Origin: Vanilla planifolia
Taxonomy: Eukaryota; Streptophyta; Magnoliopsida; Asparagales; Orchidaceae
Reading direction: 5' to 3'
Assembly: GCA_023846275.1 (NCBI GenBank)
Contig: JAIUJO010000290.1
Coordinates: forward strand, 272,001 to 336,000
Length of the DNA stretch: 64,000 nucleotides
Below are positions 23,301 to 34,699 of this stretch, piece by piece. The notes under the pieces were generated by a model, which saw only the letters and a program-made list of their open reading frames with translations, did no database searches and had not been told where the DNA came from. Numbering within the stretch: the first letter of the stretch is position 1; every line of letters begins with the position of its first letter. A program made the position numbers and the translations under genes.

Positions 23301-26300
23301 TCCACTTTGTTGCAAACTACATGCCAACTAGTAGATTGTGTATTATAACAATTCAATCAAGGAAGAAGGCAAGACTACCAATAGGTAGTCACCTTTTCCA
23401 TGTGGTAGTAGCTTGCAGAGCTGCAAATCATAAAGAAATTCACTTTAGGGACCCCACATACTACACATGCAAGTTGAAATTGAGCATGCTCGAATAAGCC
23501 TCTGAGCATGCATATTGATAAGCCCCCTTATGCACACATTGACTATAATTCTTTCAACACCAGTAACATTTGACAAGAGCTATAACACAAAATGCTTAAA
23601 CCTTTGTGCATATTGCAATATTTATCTTCCATTTTACTGTAAGCCACATAATGTATATCATATGCCCACCTGTAGATTACATATTGTGATAGCTTTATCG
23701 AGGAAGGTAAGCCTACTAGTAGATAAACACCTTATCCCTACAATAGTAGCATGTAGTGCTGAAAATCTAAAAAAAGTAACTATTTGGGGTCCCCTCATGC
23801 CGAGCACAAGGACTGGCGCTTAAGTATGCTTGTAAATAAGTCCCCATGTGCATGTAGTGCATTGGCTTGCGTACAGCACCAGTAGTGCTCGGCTAGGGCT
23901 ACAATAAAAAATTCTTACACCCTTTTGCATATTGCATCATCCATCTTCTACCTTTTTGTAGGCCAAATAGTATCCCACATTCCCACTTATAGATTGTTTC
24001 CATAATTCTATAAAGGAAGAAGGTCAGACTACTAATGGGTAATCACAATATTCATACGATAGTAGCATACTGAGCTAAAAATCTTGAAAATTGTTACACT
24101 TAGGGATCTCGACATGCTGCATGCATAATTTATCATTGAGTGTACATAGACAGGCCCTCAAGCACATGCACAGATCACCCGCATTCATGTAGCAATATGA
24201 GCACTCAGCTAGGGCTACAGCCAAAAATGCTTAAACACAGGTGCATATTATACCATCCATCTTCCACTTTATTATTGGTCACACAGCATCCTTCATGCCC
24301 ACATTGTTTTTTGTCAAAATTCTATTTAAGAAGAAGACAAGACTACCAATCGGTAATCACCTTATCTATGTGGTAATAGCTTGCAATGTTAAAAATGTCA
24401 AAAAAATTATATTTTTTGGTCACCACATTCTGCATGCATAGGTTTGCCATTGGGTTTTTTATAGATAAGCCCTCAAGAACTCACACAAATAGGCCCCCAT
24501 CTAAGCATATGGTGTACTAGCATTTGTGTGGTACCAACAATGCTAAGCTAGGGCTACAGCCTAAAATTCTTAAACCTTTATGCATATTATTCCATCCTTC
24601 TTCCACTTTGTTGCAAGTCACACAACATCCAATATGCCTAGTTGTAGAATGTATATTGAGACAATTCTATTAAGAAGACACAAAACAACTTATAGGTAAT
24701 CACCTTATCCATGCAATAGTAGTCTATAGTGTTAAAAATCCAAAAATGAAGTTATCCTTTAGGGTGCCCACATTCTGCACAAGTGGACTGGACCACATGC
24801 ATGCTTGTACTACACTAGCATGTGCACAGCTCTATTAATGCTCAATAAGGGATACAACAAAATATTCTTAAACCCTCACACATATTACACTATCCATCTT
24901 CCACTTGATTGTAGGTCACACAATATCCCACATGCCTTCTTGTTGATTATATATTGTGATAATTCTATCAAGGAAGAAGGCAAGACTACCAATAAGAAAT
25001 AACCTTGTCAATGCTATAACTACACACAGTGCAAAAAATCCCAAAAAAAGTTAAACTTTGGGGGACCCCAAATGCCATTCATGCAAGTTGCCACTTAGCT
25101 CACGTAGAAAGAGCCCTGGGCACACGCAAAGTGCACTAGTGTTCACATAGCACCAGTAGCTCTCTTTTAAGGCTATAATAAAAAATGTTTAAACCCTTAT
25201 GCATATTACAAATCCATCTTCCAGTTTATCATATGCCAGACAACATCCTACATGCCCACTTGTGGATTGTATTTATGGCAATTTTATCATGAAGATGGCA
25301 AGACTAAAAATAAGTAATCACCTTATCCATGTGAAAGAAGCCCATAGTGCTAAGAATTATGAAAATCATTACACTTTGAGTTCCTAACATGCCACACACA
25401 TTGGTTTGTGTTGAGCATTGGTAGATAGGCCATCGAGTACATGCATAGATACGCCTCCATGCATGTGCATAGTGCACTAGCATTCACACAACACCAGTAG
25501 TGCTTGGCTAGAGCTACACCACAAAATGTTTGCACTCTTGTGCATATTACACCATTCACCTTCCACCTTATTATAGGTTGCATAGTGTCCCATATGCCCA
25601 CTTGTAGATTATATATTATGATAATTCTATCAAGGAAGAACGTAAACGTACCAAGAGGAAATCACCTTATCCAAATAGTAGTCACCTACAATGCTAAACA
25701 TTTGAAAAAAAAGTTACATTTGGGGTCCCCACATGCCGTGCACACTGTTTGCCTCTAACCATATACAGACAAGCCCTTTTTGGCATAGTGAACTGGCGTG
25801 TGCATTGCTCCAACAGCACTCGACTAGGGCTATAGCCCAAAATGCTTAAACCTTAGCACATATTGCATCATCCATTTTCTACTTTATTGTAGGCCACACA
25901 ATATCCCACATACCACTTGCAAATTTAATATTGTGGCAATTTTATCAAGGAAAGCAAGACTACCAATAGGTAATCATCTTATCTATGTGACAGTAGACTA
26001 TGACACTAAAAAATCCATAACAAGTTACACTTTAGGGTGAGCACATCCCATTGCATAGGACAAGCCCTTGATCATGTGCATAGACAAGCCCCTATGCATG
26101 CACAAGATTTACTGGCATGCAAGTAGCTCCAGTATGCTCAACTAAGCCTATAGCCAAAAATGCTTAAATCCTTAGTGCGTATTGCACCATCTATCTTCCA
26201 CTTTGTTGTAGGCTACACGTCATTCCACATTTCCACTTGTAGACTACATATTATAACAATTCTATCAAGGAAGATGGTAATACTACTAATAGGTAATCAC

Positions 26301-26590
26301 TTTGTCCATACGATAATAACCCACAATGATAAAAAATTTTAAAAAAAGTAACACTTTGAGGTCACCACATGTCCTGAGCACAAGCATGCAAAGAAATGCC
26401 CCCACATGCATGTTGAAAAGCTCTGGCATCTGTGCAAATAAGGCTCTAGCATCCATGCAAATAAGCCTCTACATGTACACGAATAAGTTACTACATGTGC
26501 ATGATGCTATAGTATGTTTAGTGCTATGCCAGGAGCTCTAATCTAGTTGAGCAGGGCTAGGGCCTCAGCCCAACATGTACAAACCCTTGA
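20386..26590. repeat. Satellite array 2, ~320 bp monomers (about 19 copies)
   Basis: Using the same phase marker as array 1, monomers start near 20427, 20719, 21034, 21335, 21654, 21973, 22267, 22606, 22953, 23268, 23597, 23915, 24230, 24570, 24870, 25189, 25527, 25844 and 26161, with a last partial unit at ~26570. The first six are the ~97% partners of array 1. The rest are diverged from one another (roughly 70-80% by eye), so the array has not been homogenised recently. Perfect teloboxes survive at 20426-20433, 21339-21346, 21978-21985 and 22609-22616 and are degraded further right. Short open frames inside the array are chance. Confidence 0.92.
26405..26505. repeat. Short ~22 bp tandem repeat at the right edge of array 2
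   Basis: Within the last monomer, a ~22 bp unit of the form CTCTGGCATCTGTGCAAATA is repeated about four times with changes (next CTCTAGCATCCATGCAAATA, then CTCTACATGTACACGAATAA, then a partial unit). It appears to be a local expansion of the TGCAT-rich part of the monomer and lengthens that monomer to about 410 bp. Confidence 0.7.
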
Positions 26591-28433
26591 GAAAAATGGC
26601 AAGTCATATACATTACTTTAATAATGTGAGCAATGAAGCTAGCAAGATGTTTTAAACCTTATATTTAATTTGGTTGTTATTTCGTGAATCTACTAATTGG
26701 GTCATGAAAAGTTATAGAGATTACAAAGTGAGTCATTTTAGCCTTACATCAAGGCAAGCCTACAAATGGTGCATTGCATTGCCAGTTGCATAGTACCTAC
26801 AAAAATGTATCACATAAGGTATCATAATAAGTAGAGCTAAGTCAAGCAAGCGAGTAATAATGAAATAAAGCAAGCAAGTAGTCGTGAATAAACTTCATGG
26901 ATTGCTGCATTTCATAGGGGATGAATCTACTATAACGTAGGATTGGGTCTCAATGGATCATGACAGCTAAGCCACTCTACCACTTACAATGCCCTATAGT
27001 AAATTTATGACATCAATAAAGGATTCTACTCATCATTCATTTTTAATTATCATTTCTTATGGTGCTCAAGCCATCCAACTTAATATGCCACTAGACTAGC
27101 TTGACATCGTGTGCCTATGGGTTTCTAAGCCCATACTATCAACCAACAGGCAAATGTTAGGCCAAGGCTACACATGTTAGCATGAATTCTAACATAGTGT
27201 CATTCAATCATCATCCTTGACTTGATAGCTTCACATCATTACCTTTTGAACAAAGCATAATGATAAATTATGTGAATCAATGGTTCCTCTTGCACAAAGT
27301 TGAATTACTATCATGACACATTATTTTGTAAGGTAAAACAAACCTTTCTCAAGATGGTCCAACCCAATTAACTTTCCCTATGAGTCAATGAACAATCTAA
27401 TGCTTGGTGAATTGTACTTCACAATGATAAGAAGAGTCGACATCAAAAAGAAACATTGCTATGAATGCTTTGCTACAACTAGCCAATTATCCTTGTGGAA
27501 ACTTCTCTAACATCTCTAGCCTCAAATTTTACTATTCATATTTATACTAAGAATTAGAATCAAATGAGCTTTTACCTTTTTGTTCTACATGAGATTCCTA
27601 TTCTCATTGAGCTCATCATAAGACACTTGCATTATATTTTAATAGATGTGTCACCAAAGCAAAAATCCCCCCTTGACAATATCTCCCACCCATATTGACC
27701 AATTTAGGTGAGACTTGGAGCCAAAAGGAGGGGTTGGGCTCTACCTTCATGTCACAGAATTAGTAAAATAATGTTAAAAGTAGTGATATTTTAATTATAT
27801 CGGTGCAGTGACTCCCACTTATTCTACACTTTTTAAGTCATTTCAAAACATCATATTAGAGTCAAGCTCAACAAGGGTCTTCTTTCCCTATTAATTCTTT
27901 CAAGCCCATTCCCTTGGCCATGGTTTCATTAAATAGGAGATATGGATAATGACAATCTCATTATTCCACTCCTGCACATTATTAATTAGATTTTTTTGCA
28001 TTTTGCTATTGTAAGAGAGTCATAATTACTCCTATAATTTACTCATCCTTGGTTAAATTTCTTCAATTTGACATTCGAAGCACTAGGTAGAAATCACATT
28101 GTGTGAGAATCCTTAAGGACCATCAAAATTGTTTGTTTTAATTAAATAGTAAGATTCCTTAAGTTTGTACCACTTTTGAGTTGATTGTTCAATGCCTTGG
28201 GATGGCCACAAAATTGGCTACTCTGAATGCATCCTCGAGTTGGCATGCATCGACCCGCTCTCACCACACAAGTAGTTTGAGCAATATGTCAATAGTCGAT
28301 GGGTTTAAGGTTGGGACCCTCATGCCTAATCGTTAGATCCAATCCTTTTCTTGAAGATATGGATCCATTTTACCAACTTTCCTTGTCTACATTGCTTGAT
28401 CGACCAAAGGCTGTTAACCTTGGAGACTAAATT
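26591..28433. other. Flank of satellite array 2, paralogue of 6304-7980; no gene seen
   Basis: The first ~80 bases (26591-26667) are absent from the other flank. From 26668 it matches 6304-7980 at roughly 75-80% until LINE L4 begins at ~28434. The minus strand is relatively open in both copies (28410-28200 against 7962-7741) but I recognise no protein. Confidence 0.55.
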
Positions 28434-28678
28434 TGAAATTTCATATCGTTGTCTAGGTGTTTGGCTATGTTGTTGCATGGAAGTGTTTTCTGTTGCTGTT
28501 GGAAGGGTTTGCTATTGTTGCTAAAAGTGTTTGCAATTGTTATTACTCTATTATGCTTTAACTATCTATTTAATTATAAGGCTATTATGTTGTGTTGTTG
28601 GGAATTTGTTTGTTTTCACCATTGTTATTATTAAGGAAGTGTTGGAAATTATTGGAAGTGATTCTTGAAATCAGTAGG

Positions 28679-30440
28679 ATGGCTGGCAGCAAAACATGCA
28701 AAAGCAACAATTAAGTATCCCCAATGATTAACGAACTCTTAATGGGTGAACGTAGCTATAATGCATGTTTAGCCAACAGAGAAGTTGTTTAGCTTTTTGT
28801 ATAGTTGAATTTGAGATTGTTGTTAAGCCAAATGAAAGCAATACTTAAATATAATCTACTTCAATTAAGGTTGGCATGGGCATCAAAATTGCTGGAGTTG
28901 TCGATGAGATCTACTCACACTTGAGCAAGAATGAAAATGTGGGTAAACCACACTGCTTACCTAGTAGCAATAGGGATAGAAAAAATTCTATGAATATGGA
29001 TGTTGTAGTGTTGGAGAATACTAAATGTGTAGTTGGGAGGAATGAGGCAAGGGACCAGGTGATCCAATGCAAGTTGAATGAAGCCCCAAAAGGTGATAAT
29101 GTGTAGCACCATCTAACACATGCAAGATGGGATGTAGTAGGGATGGATGATGTGGTGTAGGAAATAGTTTGTTATGATAGGAGAAATAAGGAAAATTCCA
29201 ATGAAGTGAACTTCAAGGATGCTTTGATAATTGAAAAAACTTCTAATGTAGTAAAAATAACAACAACAGAATGGCCTTCATATATTGATGTAAAAGAAGT
29301 TGTTGCAAAGATGTTCGATTATGTTGTCCTAGATGAGATTATCATGTTATATTTGACGTGTAGTATGCTCAAGGAATTCAATCAATTTGATCTGGTGGAG
29401 AGGGTCCATGGCAGCAATCCCTCATTTTATATTATTATAAGGGTATTACAGCATAGATGAGGGTATTTTAAAAACTTTGAAATATTAGTTCTCTTATTAG
29501 GTTGCTTTTTTTGCATTTTAATTCAGTAGAAAATAGAAAGTAGTGTGGCTTGGGCGACCTTGGTAGGTTGCTGGGTAAACTGTGGGGATGGATGTGTGGA
29601 CCTCTGATTTTAGGATGAATGTTATGATAGTGATGTGTACCCTTGTGTAGGTTAGATTTCCTATGCTTTCTTTGCTATACTGGGACATGAAAAATAATTT
29701 ATGCATTGCAAAAGTCAACAAAGAGCCAATCCTTGATGGCTAGACTACTAATTTGTAATGATTATCTTATTTAAGGGTCTTTTTGAGGATGAATCTATCT
29801 AAACCTTTAAAATAAAGATTGTGACTAAGTGAAGAGTTAAGAAAAACTTTCCAATCTTTTAGAGTATGAGGGCCCACCTTCAATGTACTTTGTTTGTGGC
29901 CATGTTTGCCATAACACAACGTAGTGCTCCATTGGTAAGAAACCTACTAATTTGTCAAGAGAATTAGAGGGGAATGTAGCAAGCAAGAATGATGAGATTA
30001 ACAAAGTAGGTCAAGGCATTCAGGATCATTAAGAATAAATAATTCATCAGTATGAAGGCTCAGGAACAAGGCAAGGGTTAGGCCCTTAGATGCTTATGCA
30101 ACCAAGGAGAAGAAGGGCTATCATGGCAAGGAAAGAAAAGTTTCTCAAAACTATAGTTGTTCTAAACTACTAGAGGGAGACCAATGGGTTTGAAAATTAT
30201 GGTGGACTTAGCAAATTCCAAGTAAGCATAGAAGTATCTCTAATGCAAGACATGGAAAACCATTTAGGCATGTGTTGTCCCTAAAAAATTCATCAAGAAA
30301 GTAGGCTAAGATGTAAGAACTCAAAGCACTAAAAGGAGACAACTTGAAAAGATGTCTAAGGAAGAGGACACCAACGAGAAGGAGAGGAGGCAACAGGATA
30401 GAGGCAGACATGGAGGAAGCCCAAGCCATGATTTGTTATA
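28679..30440 (+). pseudogene. LINE L4 ORF1 (DUF4283-like, zinc knuckle), broken
   Basis: The start MAGSKTCKSNN at 28679 is shared with L5, L6 and L8. An acidic N-terminal region is open at 28876-29106 (MGIKIAGVVDEIYSH). The DUF4283-like core begins at 29206-29460 (NFKDALIIEKTSNVV, later LVERVHGSNPSFYIIIRVLQ) and continues to ~29860 in other frames. The CCHC knuckle at about 29883-29927 has its first Cys changed to Tyr and a stop before the last Cys. A Lys-rich tail follows. The protein would bind element RNA in an active copy. Confidence 0.75.
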
Positions 30441-32330
30441 AAGTTAAAAGTATTGAGAGGGCATCCTCTCAATTGTAGCTTGTGGGCTACAACAATTACA
30501 AAAAAATGTATTTGGTGATGATTTACACATTTGCAAGCTATAGAAGGAGTGGCATGGATTGTACCAATGTTACACAGTAGGAAGGAATGTGGTGCCTTGG
30601 GAGGATTATTGGAGGGGTTGTGTTGGGTTGACCTTTCCAAAATCCAAAAGGTGAGGGGTAGAGTGAAAGACTGTTGCATGATTTGTGGGATCACGTTTTG
30701 TTGAACTCAAAAGTGCTGTAGAGTGCTTTTAGCAAGAATAAGTGGGAGTAGGAATGTGGTTTTCGTTTTGTTTGCAGAATGAATATATCGAAGTATGATA
30801 ATGGGGTTCCACAAAGTGCACTACTATTAGAATGGAGATGAATGTAAGCAAAAGAAAGTAATGGTTGGGGAATTTATGATTTATTAGTATAGAAGGTGTG
30901 CTGGTATGAACTAGGTACTATAAGTAAGAAGTTTTTCATGTCAATGCTATCATGGCTACTAGACTTTTTGGGAGATATGGTGCTGGAGAGGTACTTCGAG
31001 TCATGCCAATTGTTCTATGAAGAGTCCATGGACTTGTAGACATAAAAAAAGCTGGAGACATAGAAAACATGGTGCCATGGGGAGTTTTAGTAATATGCTA
31101 GAATCCAAGATGAGCTGCTTACTAGATGATAATTTTGTGGCATAGCAAGCTGCTACTACTCCCTACAGTTGGGTAAAGGATTTGAAGATGAATGTGAAGC
31201 ACTTAATGAAGATAAACACTGGGGACTATGAAATGTTAAGAGGGAAAGGAATGGTTGGAGAAGATACAATGGATGGTGGCTATGTAAAATGATGGTATAG
31301 AGGCTATGATGCTATGAAATGGGAGCTATAGAATGGCATTTTGGTAGGAGACAAATTGCTACTAGAGAGGTACTAGAGAGATGCATTGTGACATGTTAAT
31401 TCCTATATGAAATGGGTGCTACTAACAGGCACTTACTGGGCAACAAGGTGCTATAGAAGAGGTGCATTGTGACCTGTTAATTGTTGTATGAAAAGTCCAA
31501 AAAATGTTTAAATGTAAAAATGGATGGAGACACAATAGATATTGCTGTAAGGGGAGTTTTAGCTCCTTGTTGGTATTGAAGGGTGTAAGGCAAGCTACTA
31601 TTGCTATGAAATGGGTGATGTAGGTTGGCATTTTATTTGGTGACAAACTTCTATTGGAGAGGTGCTGTAGAGATGCATTGTGTCATGTTAATTACTATAT
31701 GAAATGGGTGCTATTGGTATGCATTTTGTTGGGTGATATGCTGTTGTTGGAGAGGTACAATGGTGGTTTATTGTGGCATGTTAGTTGCTTTATGAAGGTT
31801 CCAAAACATTTTACATGCAAGAATGGATGGGGACACAACAAATGTGGTGCCAAGGAGAACTTCAACAATGTGTTGAAACTCAAGGTGACGAGGCAAGCTG
31901 TTTTTGCTCTTTGTAGTTGTGTGGAGAATTTGAAGAAGAATGGTGAGCACCTTGTAAAGACAAGCACTATTGGCTATGTAATGCGAGGAAGGATATGTGG
32001 AACTATGTGGTTAGTGTCTTTTGAAATGTAATGCCTGAGAGGAAAATTGGTGAGTGAAACAAGGAGAATTGCTGTCATTATTTGAGGATGCTTATTGCTA
32101 CTAGTGTGGGGTGTTAGGTGTTACTAAAGTGGGTGAAGAAGTGGAGGAATGCTCCTTGGTCATCTAAGAGGAGCTTCATATATTGGCTAGCACTAAATGT
32201 CTTTGAATACTATTGTAGTTGGAGAAAATTGTTGAAATTCAAGGCTAGCTTTGAACTATGTCAAGGTGTTGTAGGTGAAAAGCTTTCATATTATCACAAA
32301 TGGTTAAGTTTACTATATAGAAAATTCAGG
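30441..32330 (+). other. LINE L4 Cys-rich linker between ORF1 and EN, with ~90 bp tandem repeats
   Basis: A 1.9 kb element segment without a known domain. Between ~31320 and 31790 a 90-110 bp unit recurs three to four times (a GGAGAGGTGC..GAGATGCATTGTG block followed by ATGTTAATT and ATATGAAATGGGTGCTA). It is open at 31654-32031 for 125 codons (MERCCRDALCHVNYYMKWVL, later CGAKENFNNVLKLK). A second open part at 32118-32336 includes ALNVFEYYCSWRKLLKFKAS and leads into EN. L6 has the same layout at 46195-46926. Cys, Trp and Tyr are frequent, which suggests a structured, perhaps metal-binding ancestor; this is inference. Confidence 0.6.
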
Positions 32331-32334
32331 GTAT

Positions 32335-32995
32335 AAGGGTCAAGAAATTTAGGGGGTACTTTCATCAGGTTGGTATAACACGTGACATCATAGTAGTAGC
32401 TCTTGTTATACCAGAGTGGAGAATTTTAGTAAGAAAGATGCATATGTGCTAGTTGGTAAAGATTGGGAGTTTATGGTGCAACCCTCAGTTAGACTATCTT
32501 GAGTTATTGTGGTTCTTTGAGGAGTTGGGTGGATCTTAAAGTTGTTAACCTTTTGTCACAAGTGCTTGTGGTGTAAGAAAGGCTAAGGATGCAAAGGTGC
32601 TAAAATGTTGTGATGTGTATGCTTTTAAGGAGTTTATTAAGAGGACAGTTTTGTCGAATGTCCTAATGGACAAGACCAAAAGTTGGGACCGATGCTGGCT
32701 GTAGGGGATTTCAATGTTATTATGTCGTAGTAAGAGATGGGGGGGAAGAGGTTTAGAAGTTGGCTGGGACAGCTCGACGTTTTTAGGATCTTGCAATAAC
32801 TTGAGTTGATGGAGTTGGGATATGTTGGTAATAGGTTTACGTGGTGCAATAGGAAGGAAGTGCTACAATTTTGGTGAAGCTTGAAAGAGTGTTAATGAAT
32901 GTCTCGAGAATCCACGCTTTTTCTAAAACTATGCTATATCATTAGACACGAGTTGAAGTAGATCACTACCTTTTGCTCATTGAGATGGGTACACA
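32335..32995 (+). pseudogene. LINE L4 endonuclease
   Basis: The N-terminal part reads KKFRGYFHQVGITRDIIVVA near 32340-32400. The GDFN site is well kept (AVGDFNVIMS near 32698-32727), followed by LELMELGYVGNRFTWCNRK near 32803-32860, a clear match to the L.DLG..G..FTWSN block. The C-terminal end is damaged (EVDHYLLLIEM near 32953). Frames change at least twice. Confidence 0.85.
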
Positions 32996-33560
32996 GTAGG
33001 GGATGGACACTATATGAAGGATCAAATTTAAGAGTATTTGGCTCAAATTTCTTTAGACTATGGGTGTTGTGCAAAAGGTGTGGAATAGATCAGCTAGAAG
33101 TAATCTCATAGAGAGACTTTCTATGAAATTTTGTAAATCCTTATTTGCCTTTAAAAGGTGAAGCAAGACTAAGATATGTAATCTAAACTACAAGAATGGT
33201 GAAAAAAATTAAAATTCATGTTCTACAACTCAAGGAGTCTGAGGTTGGTCTGAATGATCAGAAGCACATCTAGCTAGAACATCTAGGTGGTGGTGGCAAA
33301 GAACAAAGGTTTAATGGGCTCAACTAAGGGGATGTAACTCTAGGATCTTCTATGCTACTACAACTTCTTGTTGGAAGGACAAGCATATACTATATTTTAA
33401 GCATGATAAGAAGGAAGTGGACAATTCTATAGAGAATATAAAATATTTGTTACTTAACTATTTTGAGAAGAAGTGACATAATAATGATGTTTACCATCCT
33501 CCATTACATTAGCAACCATATAGATGCATTGATAGAAAGCAGAAATGAATGGTTATCATG
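32996..33560 (+). pseudogene. LINE L4 EN-RT connector
   Basis: Readable blocks KVWNRSARSNLIERLSMKFC, KRWSKTKIC-like and GGGGKEQRFNGLN correspond to the connector segment seen more clearly in L7 at 54224-54496. No catalytic residues lie here. The frame is broken by stops. Confidence 0.65.
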
Positions 33561-34023
33561 TAGGTTACTAAGGAAGAAGTCCTGAGTGTTGTCAGATCAA
33601 TTAGAATGATGGAGGTACCAGGGATGGATGGGGTCATAGTAGAGTTTGTGCATGGGTACTGGGATATTACTCAGGGTGATATTATTAGAGCTTTGTTGTA
33701 ATTTTTTCATGATAGGGAAATGTAAAAAGCTTGGAAAGATAATCTCATTGTGTTTATTCTAAAATTGTGAGGTGCAAACAGAGCAAAATAGTTTTGGCCC
33801 ATAAGTTTGTGTAATGTTACATATAAAGTTATGGTAAAGATCTTGGTGGCAAGATTGAAGAAAATATTACCTAGTCTCATTGTGAAGGAACAAGGTGCAT
33901 TTATGTCAGACAGATGTATCTTAAATAATATCTTTATTACTTAAGAAATAGAAATTTCAATGCACGCTTCTATATCCAGCGAGGTTCTTATAGCAATCAA
34001 GGTGGATATGGAACAAGCATATG
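33561..34023 (+). pseudogene. LINE L4 reverse transcriptase, cut off at motif A
   Basis: Fingers and early palm are well readable: VTKEEVLSVVRSIRMMEVPG near 33567, FFHDREMxKAWKDNLIVFIL near 33700, PISLCNVTYKVMVKILVARL, KEQGAFMSDRCILNNIFIT, then AIKVDMEQAYA at about 33990-34023, motif A with its Asp. The sequence then leaves the RT. Motif C, thumb and zf-RVT are deleted. Confidence 0.88.
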
Positions 34024-34202
34024 CAGCCTTGACTATGAACACATCCCACTCCTTATGCTTCAATGATACATTCCTTAACTTTATTTGGCCACTCTACCAC
34101 CATATTTATGTACATAAACCACTACTTAATTGGAATAAATCCAAGCCAATTGTCTTTAGCAAAACACACATCGATGCCATCTCTAAATCTCTACATAGTC
34201 AA
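34024..34202. other. Unrelated ~180 bp insert at the L4 deletion junction
   Basis: Lies between RT motif A and the second half of RNase H and matches neither. It is open in the plus frame that joins the two LINE parts (within 33960-34268) but shows no family motif. It contains a perfect palindrome TTTATGTACATAAA at 34105-34118. The likely explanation is filler DNA captured when the ~2 kb deletion was repaired. Confidence 0.6.
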
Positions 34203-34540
34203 TGTAGCATTGCTATGAAGGTTCATGTCATATTGGAGGCCCTTAGTTTGCTGAAGTCAAACTCTTAGTCTTTCATGTTATCAAGATCCAATCAGATTCT
34301 ACTATGGCCATTCAGGAGGTTGGTAATCTTCTACTCCACCCTTCGCATGGAGGCAGATATTGGGATGCACTCATGTACGTTCACAACATGGATGCTTTTA
34401 TGTTGGTTTATATATACAGGCAAGGCAATGGTCTTACAGACTGGGTGGTGCATCATGCATGTTTTTCTAATTTTTCTTGGGATTGGGCTTTTGATGTTAT
34501 TTTTTTTGGACTCTTTGTTTGATCCTCTATAAAGAACCTT
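34203..34540 (+). pseudogene. LINE L4 RNase H, C-terminal half
   Basis: Starts SIAMKVHVILEALSLLKS with the Glu-bearing helix, then after a frame change IQSDSTMAIQEVGNLLLHPS and IYRQGNGLTDWVVHHACFSN. The third and fourth acidic residues are kept. The N-terminal strand with the first Asp is gone with the deletion. Confidence 0.85.
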
Positions 34541-34580
34541 TTGTAGGCTATGGCCATTAATATATTATTAGGGAACCCAA
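34500..34580 (+). other. LINE L4 conserved 3' tail abutting L5
   Basis: CTTTGTTTGATCCTC, CCTTTTGTAGGCT and ATATTATTAGGGAACCCAAA blocks are shared with the other 3' ends. There is no poly(A) run between the tail and the L5 5' UTR. Confidence 0.7.
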
Positions 34581-34699
34581 ACACTTTACTAGAACGAAAA
34601 GGTTTTTGGTGAGGGAGATTTTGGGAGAGGGAGAATTGAGGTTTGGTGGACATTTCAAATCCCCTAGTGACTGGAAGGACGATGGTGTGGTCGACATGC

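Larger units (their letters stand above)
28434..34580 (+). mobile_element. L4: LINE (subfamily A), 5' UTR partly lost, internal RT deletion
   Basis: Begins within the 5' UTR: the TTGTCT...TTTGGCTATGTTGTTG block matches 35240 in L5 and 43697 in L6. It carries ORF1 (ATG at 28679), a long linker, EN, the RT fingers to motif A, a ~180 bp unrelated insert, the second half of RNase H and a 3' tail at 34500-34580. About 2 kb of RT palm, thumb, zf-RVT and the first part of RNase H are missing. The 3' tail abuts the 5' end of L5 with no other DNA between. Confidence 0.9.

Noticed and set aside
20386..26590. Regular repeats that might be read as a CRISPR array
   Set aside because: Units are ~320 bp, diverged throughout and with no short identical repeat plus unique spacer pattern; no cas genes. 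They are satellite monomers.
31654..32031. 125-codon open frame taken as a possible host gene
   Set aside because: It is part of the LINE L4 linker, with homologous sequence in L6 at the same place between ORF1 and EN.
34105..34118. Palindrome TTTATGTACATAAA as a regulatory site
   Set aside because: Single occurrence inside filler DNA in an AT-rich region; no supporting context.
33960..34268. 102-codon open frame taken as a possible new gene
   Set aside because: It is RT motif A, filler and RNase H joined by a deletion; the open frame is accidental.
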